64,000 nt of DNA from Nitratireductor pacificus pht-3B (GTDB lineage Bacteria > Pseudomonadota > Alphaproteobacteria > Rhizobiales > Rhizobiaceae). The position numbers and the translations under genes were made by a program. The stretch covers positions 124,001 to 188,000 of the forward strand of contig NZ_AMRM01000004.1 in assembly GCF_000300335.1 (NCBI RefSeq), written 5' to 3'. Below the pieces are notes generated by a model. The model saw only the letters and a list, made by a program, of their open reading frames with translations. It was not told the origin of the DNA and ran no database searches. Positions within the stretch are counted from its first letter, which is position 1. The number at the start of each line of letters is the position of its first letter. Below, piece by piece: positions 27,069 through 36,308 of the stretch.

Positions 27069-29596
27069 CCGTCCATCGCCTCCTGCATCAGTTCCTCGCC
27101 CGAAAGCCGCGAAGCCTCGCCGAGCAGCGCCTCGTTCGCATCGCCGGCGACCGCTTCCTTGCCGATCTCCAGCATGATCGGCACGGCGAGCGGCGAGATC
27201 CGGTCGAGCGATTTATGCACGATTCGCCCCCGCACGCGCGACAGCATCTCGCCCAGTCTCCTGACATCGAGCAGGCCGAGCGCCGCGTCCGCCCAGGTGG
27301 CCCGCAGCAGGATGTGGTCCGGCTCGTGGGCGCGCAGGACATCGTAGATCAGGTCGGCGGAAACGGTCACCTGCCGGCCCGATTTCTCCTGGCCGGGATG
27401 GCGTTTCTCCACCAGGCCGGAGATCAGCGCACAGTTGCGGAAGGTGCGTTTCAGGAGCCAGCTGTCGGCGATCCAGGCTTCGAGGTCGTCGCCCAGCATG
27501 TCCTCGTCGAGCAGTGCGGCGAGGCCGAGGCTGCCGTCCCGCAGCATGGCGCTCATGTCGTTGAGGCTCCAGACCGCGATGGCGTAGTCGGAGGCGACGA
27601 AGCCCAGCGGGTGCGTTCCGGCGCGCTCGAGCCGCCGCGTCAGGAGCATGCCGAGCGTCTGGTGCGCCAGCCGGCCCTCGAACGGGTAGAGCACCATGTA
27701 GTGCCGGTTGCCGCGCGGAAACGTCTCGACCAGCAGGTCCTCGCGGCGCGGCAGGACGGATTTGTCGCGCTGCAGCGCCAGCCATTCCGAGACCTGCGAG
27801 GGCAGCGTCTTCCAGCGCTTCGGATCGGCGAGCATGGCGCGGACCTCGCCCGCCAGATAGGTGGAGAGCGGAAACTTGCCGCCGGCATAGGAAGGCACCA
27901 TCGCGTCCTCGCCCGTGCCGGTCGAGACGTAGCACTCGTTCTCGCGGATGCCCTCGAAGCGCAGCACCCGGCCGGAGAACAGGAACGTGTCGCCGGGGCT
28001 GAGCGTTTCCAGAAAATACTCCTCGACCTTGCCGAGCACCGGCCCGCCGCGCGCCGCGCCACCGCGCCCGCGCCGCGTCATGCGGATGTTCAGCATAGGC
28101 GCCTCGACGATGGTGCCGACATTGAGCCGGTATTGCTGGGCGACCCGCGGATTGGAGACGCGCCACAACCCCTCCTTCGTCCTGCGGATGCGCGCATACC
28201 GCTCGTAGCTTTTCAGCGCATAGCCGCCGGTGGCGACGAAATCGACAATGCGGTCGAAGGTCGGTCGGTCGAGCGCCGCATAGGGCGCGGCGCTGACGAT
28301 CTCCGCGTGCAGCCGGTCGGCGTCGAAGGGCGCGGCGCAGGCAGCCCCCAGCACATGCTGCGCCAGCACGTCGAGCGCCCCCTCGACCAGCGGCGGCGTG
28401 TCCTGCGCGCCGAGATAATTGGCTTCCAGCGCGGCCCGGCACTCCATCACCTCGAATCGGTTGGCCGGCACGAGGATCGCCCGGCTGGGCTCGTCCATGC
28501 GGTGGTTCGAGCGGCCGATACGCTGGGCGAGCCGGCTCGCCCCCTTCGGCGCGCCCACATGCACGACCAGATCCACGTCGCCCCAGTCAATGCCGAGATC
28601 AAGCGTCGAGGTGGCGACGATGGCTCGGAGACTGTTCGTCTCCATCGCCTTCTCCACCTTGCGGCGCTGGCCGACATCGAGCGAGCCATGGTGCAGGGCG
28701 ATCGGCAGATTGTCGTCGTTGATCCGCCACAGCTCGCGAAACAGAAGCTCCGCCTGGCTGCGCGTGTTCACGAACAGGAGCGTCGTGCGATGCGCGCGGA
28801 TCGCCTCGTAGACCTTGGGGATCGCATAGCGCGCCGAATGACCGGACCAGGGCACCCGGTCGTCCGTTTCGAGGATGCTGATGTCCGGCTTGGCGCCGCC
28901 GGCGACGGTGACGATGTCGGCCATCGCCCCGGGCGGATCCTGCGGCACCAGCCAGCGGCGCAGCGCTTCCGGTTCCGCGACGGTCGCCGAGAGGCCGATG
29001 GCCTGCAGCGCCGGGCGCAGGGCGCGCAGCCGCGCCAGGCCGAGCGACAGGAGATGTCCCCGCTTGGAGATCACCAGCGAATGAAGCTCGTCGAGCACGA
29101 CGAAACGCAGGTCGGAAAAGAAGCGGTCGGCATCGGGGGAGGCGATCAGCAGGGCGAGCTGTTCCGGCGTCGTCAAAAGGATGTCCGGCGGCGCATGTTT
29201 CTGCCGCTGGCGCTTGTGGGACGGCGTGTCGCCGGTGCGCGTCTCGATGGTGATCGGCAGGCTCATCTCGGCGACGGGCATGGCCAGATTGCGCTGGATG
29301 TCGACGGCCAGCGCCTTCAGCGGCGAGATGTAGAGCGTGTGGACGCCGCGCCTGGCTTCGCCCGGTTTCGCCTTCGGCCGTCCGGCGAGATCCGTCAGGG
29401 CCGGCAGGAAGCCGGCCAGCGTCTTGCCGGCACCGGTCGGCGCGATGAGCAGGGCCGACCGGCCTGCCCGGGTGCGCGCCAGGAGGTCGAGCTGGTGCGC
29501 GCGCGGCTGCCATCCGCGCGTGGCGAACCATTCGCCGAAGGGCGCGGGCAGGTCGGGGGCGGCGAAGCCGCTGATAGGGGGCGTCCGATGTTCCAA
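27065..29596 (-). CDS. Ligase-associated DNA damage response DEXH-box helicase (Lhr-like)
   Basis: 843 residues. Helicase motifs: IAPTGAGKTLAGFLPALTDL (Walker A, near residue 45), VVLDELHS (DEVH-type Walker B), GLSATVAEPEALRRW (motif III), VATSTLDLGIDWG and RLAQRIGRSNHRMDEPSRA (motifs V, VI). The C-terminal half is the winged-helix and Lhr-specific region. Short Lhr-like helicases of this type are encoded with PdeM, exonuclease and ligase partners and are thought to act in repair of DNA breaks or stalled forks. The start MEHRTPPISGFAAPDLPAPF fits the family. Confidence 0.94.
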   Translation of the reverse strand: MEHRTPPISGFAAPDLPAPFGEWFATRGWQPRAHQLDLLARTRAGRSALLIAPTGAGKTLAGFLPALTDLAGRPKAKPGEARRGVHTLYISPLKALAVDIQRNLAMPVAEMSLPITIETRTGDTPSHKRQRQKHAPPDILLTTPEQLALLIASPDADRFFSDLRFVVLDELHSLVISKRGHLLSLGLARLRALRPALQAIGLSATVAEPEALRRWLVPQDPPGAMADIVTVAGGAKPDISILETDDRVPWSGHSARYAIPKVYEAIRAHRTTLLFVNTRSQAELLFRELWRINDDNLPIALHHGSLDVGQRRKVEKAMETNSLRAIVATSTLDLGIDWGDVDLVVHVGAPKGASRLAQRIGRSNHRMDEPSRAILVPANRFEVMECRAALEANYLGAQDTPPLVEGALDVLAQHVLGAACAAPFDADRLHAEIVSAAPYAALDRPTFDRIVDFVATGGYALKSYERYARIRRTKEGLWRVSNPRVAQQYRLNVGTIVEAPMLNIRMTRRGRGGAARGGPVLGKVEEYFLETLSPGDTFLFSGRVLRFEGIRENECYVSTGTGEDAMVPSYAGGKFPLSTYLAGEVRAMLADPKRWKTLPSQVSEWLALQRDKSVLPRREDLLVETFPRGNRHYMVLYPFEGRLAHQTLGMLLTRRLERAGTHPLGFVASDYAIAVWSLNDMSAMLRDGSLGLAALLDEDMLGDDLEAWIADSWLLKRTFRNCALISGLVEKRHPGQEKSGRQVTVSADLIYDVLRAHEPDHILLRATWADAALGLLDVRRLGEMLSRVRGRIVHKSLDRISPLAVPIMLEIGKEAVAGDANEALLGEASRLSGEELMQEAMDG

Positions 29597-29660
29597 GATC
29601 GGCTAGAACTAAACCAGAACAGACGGTCCGCCAAGGGCCGGAAGCCGCAAACGGCGCCTG

Positions 29661-29759
29661 GTGTTTTGCGGTCGGGCGGAATCACCTGATGCCCGCAAAG
29701 CGCGGAAGGACTCGGAGCTGGCCCCGTTCAGCGTTCCTGTGAAATGTTGAACGGGTCCA
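29661..29759. repeat. About 100-bp dispersed intergenic repeat, copy A (degenerate)
   Basis: Begins GTGTTTTGCGGTCGGGCGGA, then CACCTGATGCCCGC, and ends TGAAATGTTGAACGGGTCC. It aligns along its full length with the copies at 50528 and 59608. An internal inverted pair, GGCCCCGTTCA / TGAACGGG, can form a hairpin near its end. It lies between the helicase promoter and the methyltransferase stop. Confidence 0.8.
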
Positions 29760-29762
29760 GCG

Positions 29763-30737
29763 TCAATGCGCCGGCGGCCTGTCCTTGCTCGCAGCCGTCG
29801 GGGCCGCATCCCCGACGCCGGCTTCCGCGCCTTTCCGCACGGCAACGACGATCAGCCCCTCGATCGGGTCGCCGCGATCCATGCGGATCACCGCCCTGTC
29901 GAGCGACGCGGTTTCGAAACCGGCGGCGGCGAGGGCCGCGCGCAGATGCGGCTCGCTGTGGGCGTAGCGGCGCGAATCGCGCAGCACCATGGGCTCCGGC
30001 CCGGCATGATGCTCCACGGAGAAGGCAAACAGGGAACCGGGGCCGAGCGCCGCGGCGATCACCGCGAACAATTGCTCCAGCGCCCCCAGATACATGAACA
30101 CGTCGGCCGCCGTGACCAGATCGGCCTGGCGCGGCAGGTCGGGCAGGGTCATCAGGTCGGCGCGCGCCAGCCGGTCGTAGACATGCTTCGCCTCGGCGCG
30201 CTTCAGCATTTCGGCCGAGATGTCCATGCCTTCGAGAAAGCTGACCGACGCGCGCAGGCGCTCGCCCATCAGGCCGGTGCCGCAGCCGAGGTCGACCGCA
30301 TGGGCGAAGCGGTCGCGCGCCTGGCGCCCGATGGCCTCGGTGAGCAGTTCTGGAACCCGGTAGGCGAGCTTCTCCACCAGCGCCGTATCGAACGTCTCGG
30401 CATACTGGTCGAACAAGGTCTCGACGAAGGCCGAGGGCGCGGCCTCCATGCCATCGAGCGCGCCGTGGAGTTCGAGCTTGAGGCTGGCGCCCAGCCGGTC
30501 TTCCGGGTCGAGGCGCAGCGCGGCACGCCAGGCGTCGATCGCGGCCGCATGTTCGCCGGCCTCCGCCAGCATCTCGCCGAGGCAGAAATGCCCGGCCGTC
30601 CAGGACGGGGTCAGCGCCAGCGCTTCGCCCATCAGCTCGGCGGCGGCCTTCAGGTCACCGGCTTCGAACAGCATCCAGGCGTATTCGGCCCGGCGGTCGG
30701 CCAGGAGATTCCCCGAGGAGAAGGAAAGCAGGTTCAT
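29763..30737 (-). CDS. TPR-containing class I SAM-dependent methyltransferase
   Basis: 324 residues. Residues 15-100 form about two and a half TPR-like units (YAWMLFEAGDLKAAAELMGE, LGEMLAEAGEHAAAIDAWRA). The methyltransferase domain begins near residue 140 with motif I AVDLGCGTGLMGERL, then GMDISAEMLKRAEAK and LVTAADVFMYLG. The substrate is unknown; the TPR part suggests a protein or complexed substrate. It separates the two arms of the ligase-associated repair set and is divergent from the exonuclease gene, with 113 bases between starts. Confidence 0.86.
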   Translation of the reverse strand: MNLLSFSSGNLLADRRAEYAWMLFEAGDLKAAAELMGEALALTPSWTAGHFCLGEMLAEAGEHAAAIDAWRAALRLDPEDRLGASLKLELHGALDGMEAAPSAFVETLFDQYAETFDTALVEKLAYRVPELLTEAIGRQARDRFAHAVDLGCGTGLMGERLRASVSFLEGMDISAEMLKRAEAKHVYDRLARADLMTLPDLPRQADLVTAADVFMYLGALEQLFAVIAAALGPGSLFAFSVEHHAGPEPMVLRDSRRYAHSEPHLRAALAAAGFETASLDRAVIRMDRGDPIEGLIVVAVRKGAEAGVGDAAPTAASKDRPPAH

Positions 30738-30850
30738 GCAGCATGTTTTCCGGAAAGCCCTTCGGCGGGCGTTCGCGGCTTATGATCGAGAACGACACTC
30801 CTGACAAGCGTGTCTTTCGCAGCGGGAAAAAAAGCCTATCCTTCAGACGC

Positions 30851-31861
30851 ATGAAGCCGCAGGACCTGCTCCACCCGCGCCCCGAGGGCCTGTACTGTCC
30901 GCCGGGCGACTTCTTCATCGACCCGGTGCGCCCCGTCGACCGGGCGCTGATCACCCATGCCCATGCCGATCACGCCCGCGCCGGCCATAGCTCCGTGCTG
31001 GCGACCAGGGAAACCCTCGACATCATGCGCCTGCGCTACGGCAAGGACTTTGCCGAGAGCAGGCAGACCGCCGCCTATGGCGAGACGATCGATCTGGGCG
31101 GTGTGGTCGTGTCGTTTCACCCGGCCGGGCATGTGCTCGGCTCGGCGCAGATCGCCGTCGAGGCGAACGGTCTGCGCATCGTCGCCTCGGGCGACTACAA
31201 GCGGCATCTGGACGCCACCTGCGCGCCGTTCGAGCCGGTCCGCTGCGATGTCTTCATCACCGAGGCGACGTTCGGCCTGCCGGTCTTCGTGCATCCCGCG
31301 CCGGAGGCCGAGACGGCGCGCCTGATCGCCTCGCTTGCGCAGTTTCCCGAACGCGCGCACATCGTCGGGGCCTATTCGCTGGGCAAGGCGCAGCGCATCA
31401 TCAGCCTGCTGCGCGCCGGCGGGCACGACGCGCCGATCCTCATCCATGGCGCGCTGGCGAAGATCAGCCGCTATTATCAGGGGCAGGGCATCAGGCTCGG
31501 CCGGCTGGAGCCGGCAACCGTCGAAGAGGGCGCGGGGACGCGCGCGGCGGGGCAGATCGTCGTTGCGCCTCCCTCCGTGCTCGGCGACCGCTGGACACGT
31601 CGCTTCGCCGACCCGCTCAGCGTGTTCGCCTCGGGCTGGATGCGCATCCGCCAGCGCGCCCGGCAGCGCGGCGTCGAGCTGCCGCTGATCCTGTCCGACC
31701 ATGCCGACTGGAACGAGCTGACGGCGACCATCCGCGAGACCGGCGCCGGCGAGGTCTGGGTGACGCATGGCCGCGAGGAAGCGCTGGTGCGCTGGTGCGA
31801 GCTGAACGGCATCGCCGCGCGTCCGCTCAACCTGATCGGCTACGAAGACGAGGCGGAGTGA
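30851..31861 (+). CDS. Ligase-associated DNA damage response exonuclease (metallo-beta-lactamase/beta-CASP type)
   Basis: 336 residues from the ATG at 30851 (MKPQDLLHPRPEGLYCPPGD). The metal-binding motif is ITHAHADHARAGHSSVLATR (H-x-H-x-D-H), with HPAGHVLGSAQI and the C-terminal LSDHADWNEL as further ligands, as in SNM1/CPSF-type nucleases. It would trim DNA ends before sealing by the ligase, whose ATG overlaps its stop (TGATG at 31859-31863). Frame extension upstream to 30743 was rejected because it precedes the family start. Confidence 0.94.
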   Translation: MKPQDLLHPRPEGLYCPPGDFFIDPVRPVDRALITHAHADHARAGHSSVLATRETLDIMRLRYGKDFAESRQTAAYGETIDLGGVVVSFHPAGHVLGSAQIAVEANGLRIVASGDYKRHLDATCAPFEPVRCDVFITEATFGLPVFVHPAPEAETARLIASLAQFPERAHIVGAYSLGKAQRIISLLRAGGHDAPILIHGALAKISRYYQGQGIRLGRLEPATVEEGAGTRAAGQIVVAPPSVLGDRWTRRFADPLSVFASGWMRIRQRARQRGVELPLILSDHADWNELTATIRETGAGEVWVTHGREEALVRWCELNGIAARPLNLIGYEDEAE

Positions 31862-33462
31862 TGCGCCGCTTCTCCGAACTCCTCGACAGGCTGGTTCTCA
31901 CCCCGTCGCGCAACGGGAAGCTGCGCCTCCTCACGGATTATTTCGCAGGCGTTCCCGATCCCGACCGGGGCCATGCGCTGGCCGCGCTGACCGGCGGGCT
32001 CGATTTCCCCTCCGTGAAACCCGCCATGCTGCGCGCGCTGGTGATGGAGCGGATGGACGAGGTGCTGTTCGCCTATTCCTACGACTATGTCGGCGACCTG
32101 GCCGAAACCATCTCGCTGGTCTGGCCCGCGCCGGAGAGCGTGGATGAGGTGGAGGCGCCGGCACTCGGCCATGTGGTCGAGACTTTGAGCCGGGTCAGCC
32201 GTTCCGATGCGCCGACGGTCATCGCCGGCCTTCTCGACCGGCTGGACCCGTCGGCGCGCTTCGCGCTGATTAAGCTCGCCACCGGCGGCATGCGGATCGG
32301 CGTCTCGGCGCGGCTCGCCAAGCAGGCGCTCGCGGCGCTGGGCGGCAGGGATGTCGGCGAAATCGAGGAACTCTGGCACGGTCTGGAACAGCCTTACGAG
32401 ACGCTGTTCGCCTGGCTGGAAGGTCGCGCCGGAAAGCCCGAGAGCGCGGCGAGGGCGCTGTTCCGCCCGGTCATGCTGGCGCATCCGGTGGGAGAGGGCG
32501 ATCTGGAGAGGCTCGATCCCGCCGAATACGTGGCCGAGTGGAAGTGGGACGGCATCCGCGTCCAGGCCGTTAGCGAAGGCGGTGTGAAGCGCCTCTATTC
32601 GCGCACCGGCGATGACATCTCCGGCGCCTTTCCCGATCTGGTGGCCGCCTTTGGCGGCGACGTCGCGCTGGACGGCGAACTGCTTGTCGGCGATCCCATC
32701 GTGCGCACCGGCAGCTTCTCCGACCTGCAACAGCGCCTGAACCGGAAGACCGTTTCGAAGAGGATGCTGGCCGACTACCCCGTCTTCATGCGCTGCTACG
32801 ATCTGCTGCACTGGGAGGGTGAGGACCTGCGCCAGCGCGCCTTCGAGGAACGTCGTGCGGTCCTGGAGAAGGTCGTGCCGGCGCTCGATCGGCATCGCTT
32901 CGACCTCTCGCCCCTGGTCGCCTTCTCGCGCTGGGATGAGCTCGACGGCCTGCGCCGCGACCCGCCGCATCCGGTCATCGAGGGCGTCATGCTGAAGCGC
33001 CGCGACGCCGTCTATTCTCCGGGCCGGCCGAAAGGCCCTTGGTTCAAGTGGAAGCGCGACCCGTTCATCGTCGATGCCGTGCTGATGTATGCGCAGCGCG
33101 GCCACGGCAAGCGGTCGAGTTACTACTCCGACTACACGTTCGGCGTCTGGGCGGGAGCGGAAGACGATCTTCAGCTCGTGCCGGTCGGCAAGGCCTATTT
33201 CGGCTTCACCGACGAGGAGTTGAAGCTGATCGACAAATATGTGCGCGACAACACGGTGGAGCGCTTCGGCCCGGTCCGTTCTGTGCGCGCCGAACCCGGC
33301 CACGGGCTGGTGCTCGAAGTCGCCTTCGAGGGTCTGAACCGTTCGACACGCCACAAGTCGGGCGTCGCCATGCGCTTTCCGCGCATTTCCCGGCTGCGCT
33401 GGGATAAGCCCGCTGCCGAGGCCGACCGCATCGAGACGCTGACGGCGCTTCTTGCAGAATGA
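31861..33462 (+). CDS. ATP-dependent DNA ligase, ligase-associated repair cluster type
   Basis: 533 residues. The adenylation motif I is AEWKWDGIRVQ with catalytic Lys228 (K-x-D-G). An N-terminal alpha-helical DNA-binding domain occupies roughly residues 1-200. Downstream motifs are DGELLVG (III), EGVMLKRRDAVY (IV) and GPWFKWKRDP (V), then an OB-fold. It seals DNA nicks using ATP, beside the NAD-dependent replicative LigA encoded elsewhere. It is translationally coupled to the exonuclease gene. It has no nuclease or primase domains, so it is not LigD. Confidence 0.94.
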   Translation: MRRFSELLDRLVLTPSRNGKLRLLTDYFAGVPDPDRGHALAALTGGLDFPSVKPAMLRALVMERMDEVLFAYSYDYVGDLAETISLVWPAPESVDEVEAPALGHVVETLSRVSRSDAPTVIAGLLDRLDPSARFALIKLATGGMRIGVSARLAKQALAALGGRDVGEIEELWHGLEQPYETLFAWLEGRAGKPESAARALFRPVMLAHPVGEGDLERLDPAEYVAEWKWDGIRVQAVSEGGVKRLYSRTGDDISGAFPDLVAAFGGDVALDGELLVGDPIVRTGSFSDLQQRLNRKTVSKRMLADYPVFMRCYDLLHWEGEDLRQRAFEERRAVLEKVVPALDRHRFDLSPLVAFSRWDELDGLRRDPPHPVIEGVMLKRRDAVYSPGRPKGPWFKWKRDPFIVDAVLMYAQRGHGKRSSYYSDYTFGVWAGAEDDLQLVPVGKAYFGFTDEELKLIDKYVRDNTVERFGPVRSVRAEPGHGLVLEVAFEGLNRSTRHKSGVAMRFPRISRLRWDKPAAEADRIETLTALLAE

Positions 33463-33478
33463 AGCGCTGCGCCGGAGG

Positions 33479-34570
33479 TTACTGGTCGGCGACCGCGGCC
33501 CTGATGGAGAGGACGTCGAGCACGCGGCCTTCGCCGCTGACATCCGGGATGATGGCGATGGTGCCGCCGCCAGTGGGCGTGGCCGCCGGGAAGTCCACCT
33601 CGAACAGATATTCCGTTTGCGACGGGCCGACCACATAGCGCTTGCGTCCACAATCGCCCAGCGTGCCGAAATGACAGGAGATGGCAATCTGCGTGTCGGC
33701 GCCGTCGTCGGTGCGCGCATCCACGGCGAAGATGGCGCGCCGTCCGGCAAGTTCCTCGAGGACGCCGCGGCCCACATCGAAGACGACCCCGGCGTCGGCG
33801 CTGCTGCTGATGCGCAGGAACTGTCTTTCGTCGTCCTGCATCACCTCGGCGCTGGCGCTGCCCGGCGCGGCGACGGTCGTCGGGTCGGACGGCGTGAACA
33901 CGGTAAGCCAGTTTTCCGTGGCGCGGCTGCCGGGCTGCGCGCCGTCGGCGTTCTCGCCCGCGCTGAAGTCTTCTTCCTGCAGCCGCATCGGCGGATTGCG
34001 GACGCTCGTGTCGCGCTCCTCGCTGGACATCAGGATGCCGCTGCTCATCGTCCACCAGATGCCGATTCCGACAAACGCGACGAGCGTCGTGACGAGGAAG
34101 AGCATGGCAAATGGCCGCCGGCGCCTGGGCAGGGCTTCCCGGATGCGTCGCGCGGTTTCCCGTGCGCTCTCGGATGCGGCGGGCGATCTGCGGTCCTCAC
34201 GCTCGATGCGCGGCGCGGCATCGACGTTGCGGCCGCTACCCGGACCCTGTTGCTGCCGGGCGGGGGCGGCCGGCTCCACGGGCGGCGCGGCGGGCTCCTG
34301 CCGGGCAGGGGCGGAAGTGGGCTGCGGCCGGGTTTCAGGCCGCGGCGCGGCAGCGCGCGCTGCCGGCATGAACTCGGTCTCGATCTCCGTGATCTTCGCC
34401 TTCAGCGCCTCGCGCCGGGCGCGCTTCGTCGCTTCCGGCAGGTCGTCGCGGCTTTGCAGCGTACGCTCCAGCGCCGCAAAGGCGGAACGGTACACTTTCT
34501 CGCGGAAGGCCCGATCCCGGGCATTGCCCTTGCCGAACGCGCTTCTGATCGCTTTTTCTATCGCGTCCAA
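33479..34570 (-). CDS. Hypothetical single-pass membrane protein, proline/alanine-rich linker and C-terminal beta domain
   Basis: 363 residues, not recognised as a named family. Residues 1-75 are a charged helical segment (MDAIEKAIRSAFGKGNARDR). Then comes a Pro/Ala/Gln-rich linker (about 75-140), one transmembrane helix (FAMLFLVTTLVAFVGIGIWW) near 152-172, and a hydrophilic periplasmic domain. Its end (ISCHFGTLGDCGRKRYVVGP, then EYLFEVDFP) looks like a small beta sandwich with a possible disulfide. It is convergent with the ligase gene and divergent from the aminotransferase. An envelope role is plausible but unsupported. Confidence 0.75.
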   Translation of the reverse strand: MDAIEKAIRSAFGKGNARDRAFREKVYRSAFAALERTLQSRDDLPEATKRARREALKAKITEIETEFMPAARAAAPRPETRPQPTSAPARQEPAAPPVEPAAPARQQQGPGSGRNVDAAPRIEREDRRSPAASESARETARRIREALPRRRRPFAMLFLVTTLVAFVGIGIWWTMSSGILMSSEERDTSVRNPPMRLQEEDFSAGENADGAQPGSRATENWLTVFTPSDPTTVAAPGSASAEVMQDDERQFLRISSSADAGVVFDVGRGVLEELAGRRAIFAVDARTDDGADTQIAISCHFGTLGDCGRKRYVVGPSQTEYLFEVDFPAATPTGGGTIAIIPDVSGEGRVLDVLSIRAAVADQ

Positions 34571-34695
34571 GGCTGGCGGCCCTCTTTACGCATAACCCCG
34601 CTCCATGGTTAACCGTTGGTGAGTATGCAATCAACGGTCATAACAAGCTGTGAACAAGCCGTTGCCGTGCCGGGCCGGCCGCAAGGAGAAGCGCG

Positions 34696-35838
34696 ATGCG
34701 CGATTTCGCCCTGGAAGTCCATTTCTCGCGCTGGGAATTCAACGCCAGACACCACATGACCGCCTCGGATGCGGAAAGCATGACGCTGGGCGAACTGGCG
34801 GCGATGGCGGGCGGCGATGTGCGCGCCGGCCTTGACGATCTGTGGCTCGGCTACACGGAAACCTGGGGGGCGCCGGACCTGCGCGCCGCGATTGCCGGCA
34901 CATACGAGACGCTGGAGGCAGGCGATATTCTCTGCTTCGCGGGAGCGGAGGAGGGGCTCTACGCGGCGATGCGCATCCTGCTCGGTCCCGACGACCACGC
35001 CATCGTCGCCGTGCCGAACTACCAGGCGGCGGAAACCGTTCCGCTCGGCATCTGCGCCGTCACCGGCGTGCCCCTGCTGGAGGACGACCGCTGGCGGCTC
35101 GATCTCGACGCGCTGCAGGCGGCGATCCGGCCGAACACCAGGCTTGTCTCGATCAACCTGCCCAACAATCCCACCGGCGCGTTGATGCCGCGCGCCGATT
35201 TCGACGCGCTGATCGCCATCTGCCGCGGGCATGGCCTCTACCTGTTCTCGGACGAGGTCTACCACCTGCTCGAGCAGGATCCGCAAAAGCGCCTGCCGCA
35301 GGCGGCCGACGCCTATGAGAAGGCGCTGTCGCTCAACGTCATGTCGAAGGCCTACGGCCTGCCGGGCCTGCGCATCGGCTGGATCGCCTGCCGTGACAGG
35401 GCCGTGCTGCAGAAACTCGAGCGCTACAAGCACTACCTCTCGATCTGCAACGCCGCGCCGAGCGAGCGGCTTGCCGTCATGGCGCTTTCGGTGCGCGACC
35501 GGATCCTTGCCCGGAACCGCGCGCTGATGACGGAGAACCTCGCGAGGCTCGACGCGTTCTTCGCCGACTACCCGCACCTGTTCGACTGGGCGCATCCCGA
35601 CGGCGGCTGCATCGCCTATCCGCGCTACCGGGGCCGCAATGGTGTGGAGGCATTCTGCCGCGAGATTGTCGAGGAGGAGGGTGTCCTTCTGCTGCCCGCC
35701 TCCGTCTATCGCTCCGAACTGATCGCCGCGCCGGCGGATCGCTTCCGCATCGGCTTCGGCAGGCGTGGCGTCGAGGATGGGCTCGCGGCGATGCGCCGTT
35801 TCCTGCAGCGCCACCACAACGACATTGCCGCTGCCTAG
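34696..35838 (+). CDS. PLP-dependent class I/II aminotransferase
   Basis: 380 residues, fold type I. The PLP-lysine lies in NVMSKAYGLPGLRIGWIACR, with the cofactor-binding INLPNNPTGALMP and SDEVYHLL upstream of it. An N-terminal substrate-binding segment reads FALEVHFSRWEFNARHHMTA. Substrate cannot be assigned; relatives include aspartate/aromatic transaminases and capreomycidine synthase-like enzymes. It is monocistronic, about 125 bases from the divergent membrane protein gene. GGAGAAGCG precedes the ATG. Confidence 0.88.
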   Translation: MRDFALEVHFSRWEFNARHHMTASDAESMTLGELAAMAGGDVRAGLDDLWLGYTETWGAPDLRAAIAGTYETLEAGDILCFAGAEEGLYAAMRILLGPDDHAIVAVPNYQAAETVPLGICAVTGVPLLEDDRWRLDLDALQAAIRPNTRLVSINLPNNPTGALMPRADFDALIAICRGHGLYLFSDEVYHLLEQDPQKRLPQAADAYEKALSLNVMSKAYGLPGLRIGWIACRDRAVLQKLERYKHYLSICNAAPSERLAVMALSVRDRILARNRALMTENLARLDAFFADYPHLFDWAHPDGGCIAYPRYRGRNGVEAFCREIVEEEGVLLLPASVYRSELIAAPADRFRIGFGRRGVEDGLAAMRRFLQRHHNDIAAA

Positions 35839-35878
35839 CGCGCGGGCTCATGGATGCTGCGCAACCAGTGTCCTGACC

Positions 35879-36097
35879 CTAGGCGCCCGATCGGATCATG
35901 TCCCGAATTTTGGCGGCTTTCTCGAAGTGATCCAACGTGTGCGTCCTGATCCACCATTCCGCCGCTTCCATAAGCAGTTCGGGATCATCGTTCTTGTTGG
36001 CGAAGAACGCGTAAAAGGAAAGACCTACGCCCTCTCCCTTCCTCGCGATCTTCTCCTCGCAGGTTGCAAGGGCCTTTGTTCTCAAGCTGTCTCTCAT
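35879..36097 (-). CDS. Small conserved protein, DUF6500-like
   Basis: 72 residues: MRDSLRTKALATCEEKIARK, then GVGLSFYAFFANKNDDPELL, then EAAEWWIRTHTLDHFEKAAK. I recall this pattern as the DUF6500 family of short alphaproteobacterial proteins; function unknown. It is acidic/basic mixed, with two tryptophans and no membrane segment. The IS1595 element inserted at 36130, between 25 and 32 bases upstream of its ATG (within the duplicated GAACTTTA), so its native promoter is probably now 2.9 kb away. Without new promoter activity from the element it may be silent. Confidence 0.7.
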   Translation of the reverse strand: MRDSLRTKALATCEEKIARKGEGVGLSFYAFFANKNDDPELLMEAAEWWIRTHTLDHFEKAAKIRDMIRSGA

Positions 36098-36121
36098 GCT
36101 GCCCCATCGGTTGCTGCTGCA

Positions 36122-36129
36122 GAACTTTA
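36122..36129. repeat. Target-site duplication, left copy
   Basis: GAACTTTA directly abuts the left inverted repeat and is repeated exactly at 39022-39029 after the right one. Eight bases is the duplication length of the IS1595 family. Confidence 0.95.
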
Positions 36130-36153
36130 GGCGATTGTATATTTGACAAACCC
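36130..36153 (+). repeat. IS1595-family left terminal inverted repeat
   Basis: 24 bases starting GGCGATTGTATATTTGACAA, identical to the reverse complement of 38998-39021. Confidence 0.95.
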
Positions 36154-36308
36154 GAACACCCTATCTGACATGGCATGCGGATCGGTGATTGCGCTTTCAG
36201 GTAAGCGTTGGGAAAGGCGCGTTTGATATGGATCGTATTGCGCCTTCGCGAATTTCGCATATATGGTGATGTTGGACTTAACCCGTCCTAATTTACTGGA
36301 GTTTTGCC

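Noticed and set aside
27047-29689. An 880-codon frame on the plus strand opposite the Lhr-like helicase gene
   Set aside because: The helicase frame has all motifs; the antisense product is low-complexity Arg/Gln/His-rich sequence.
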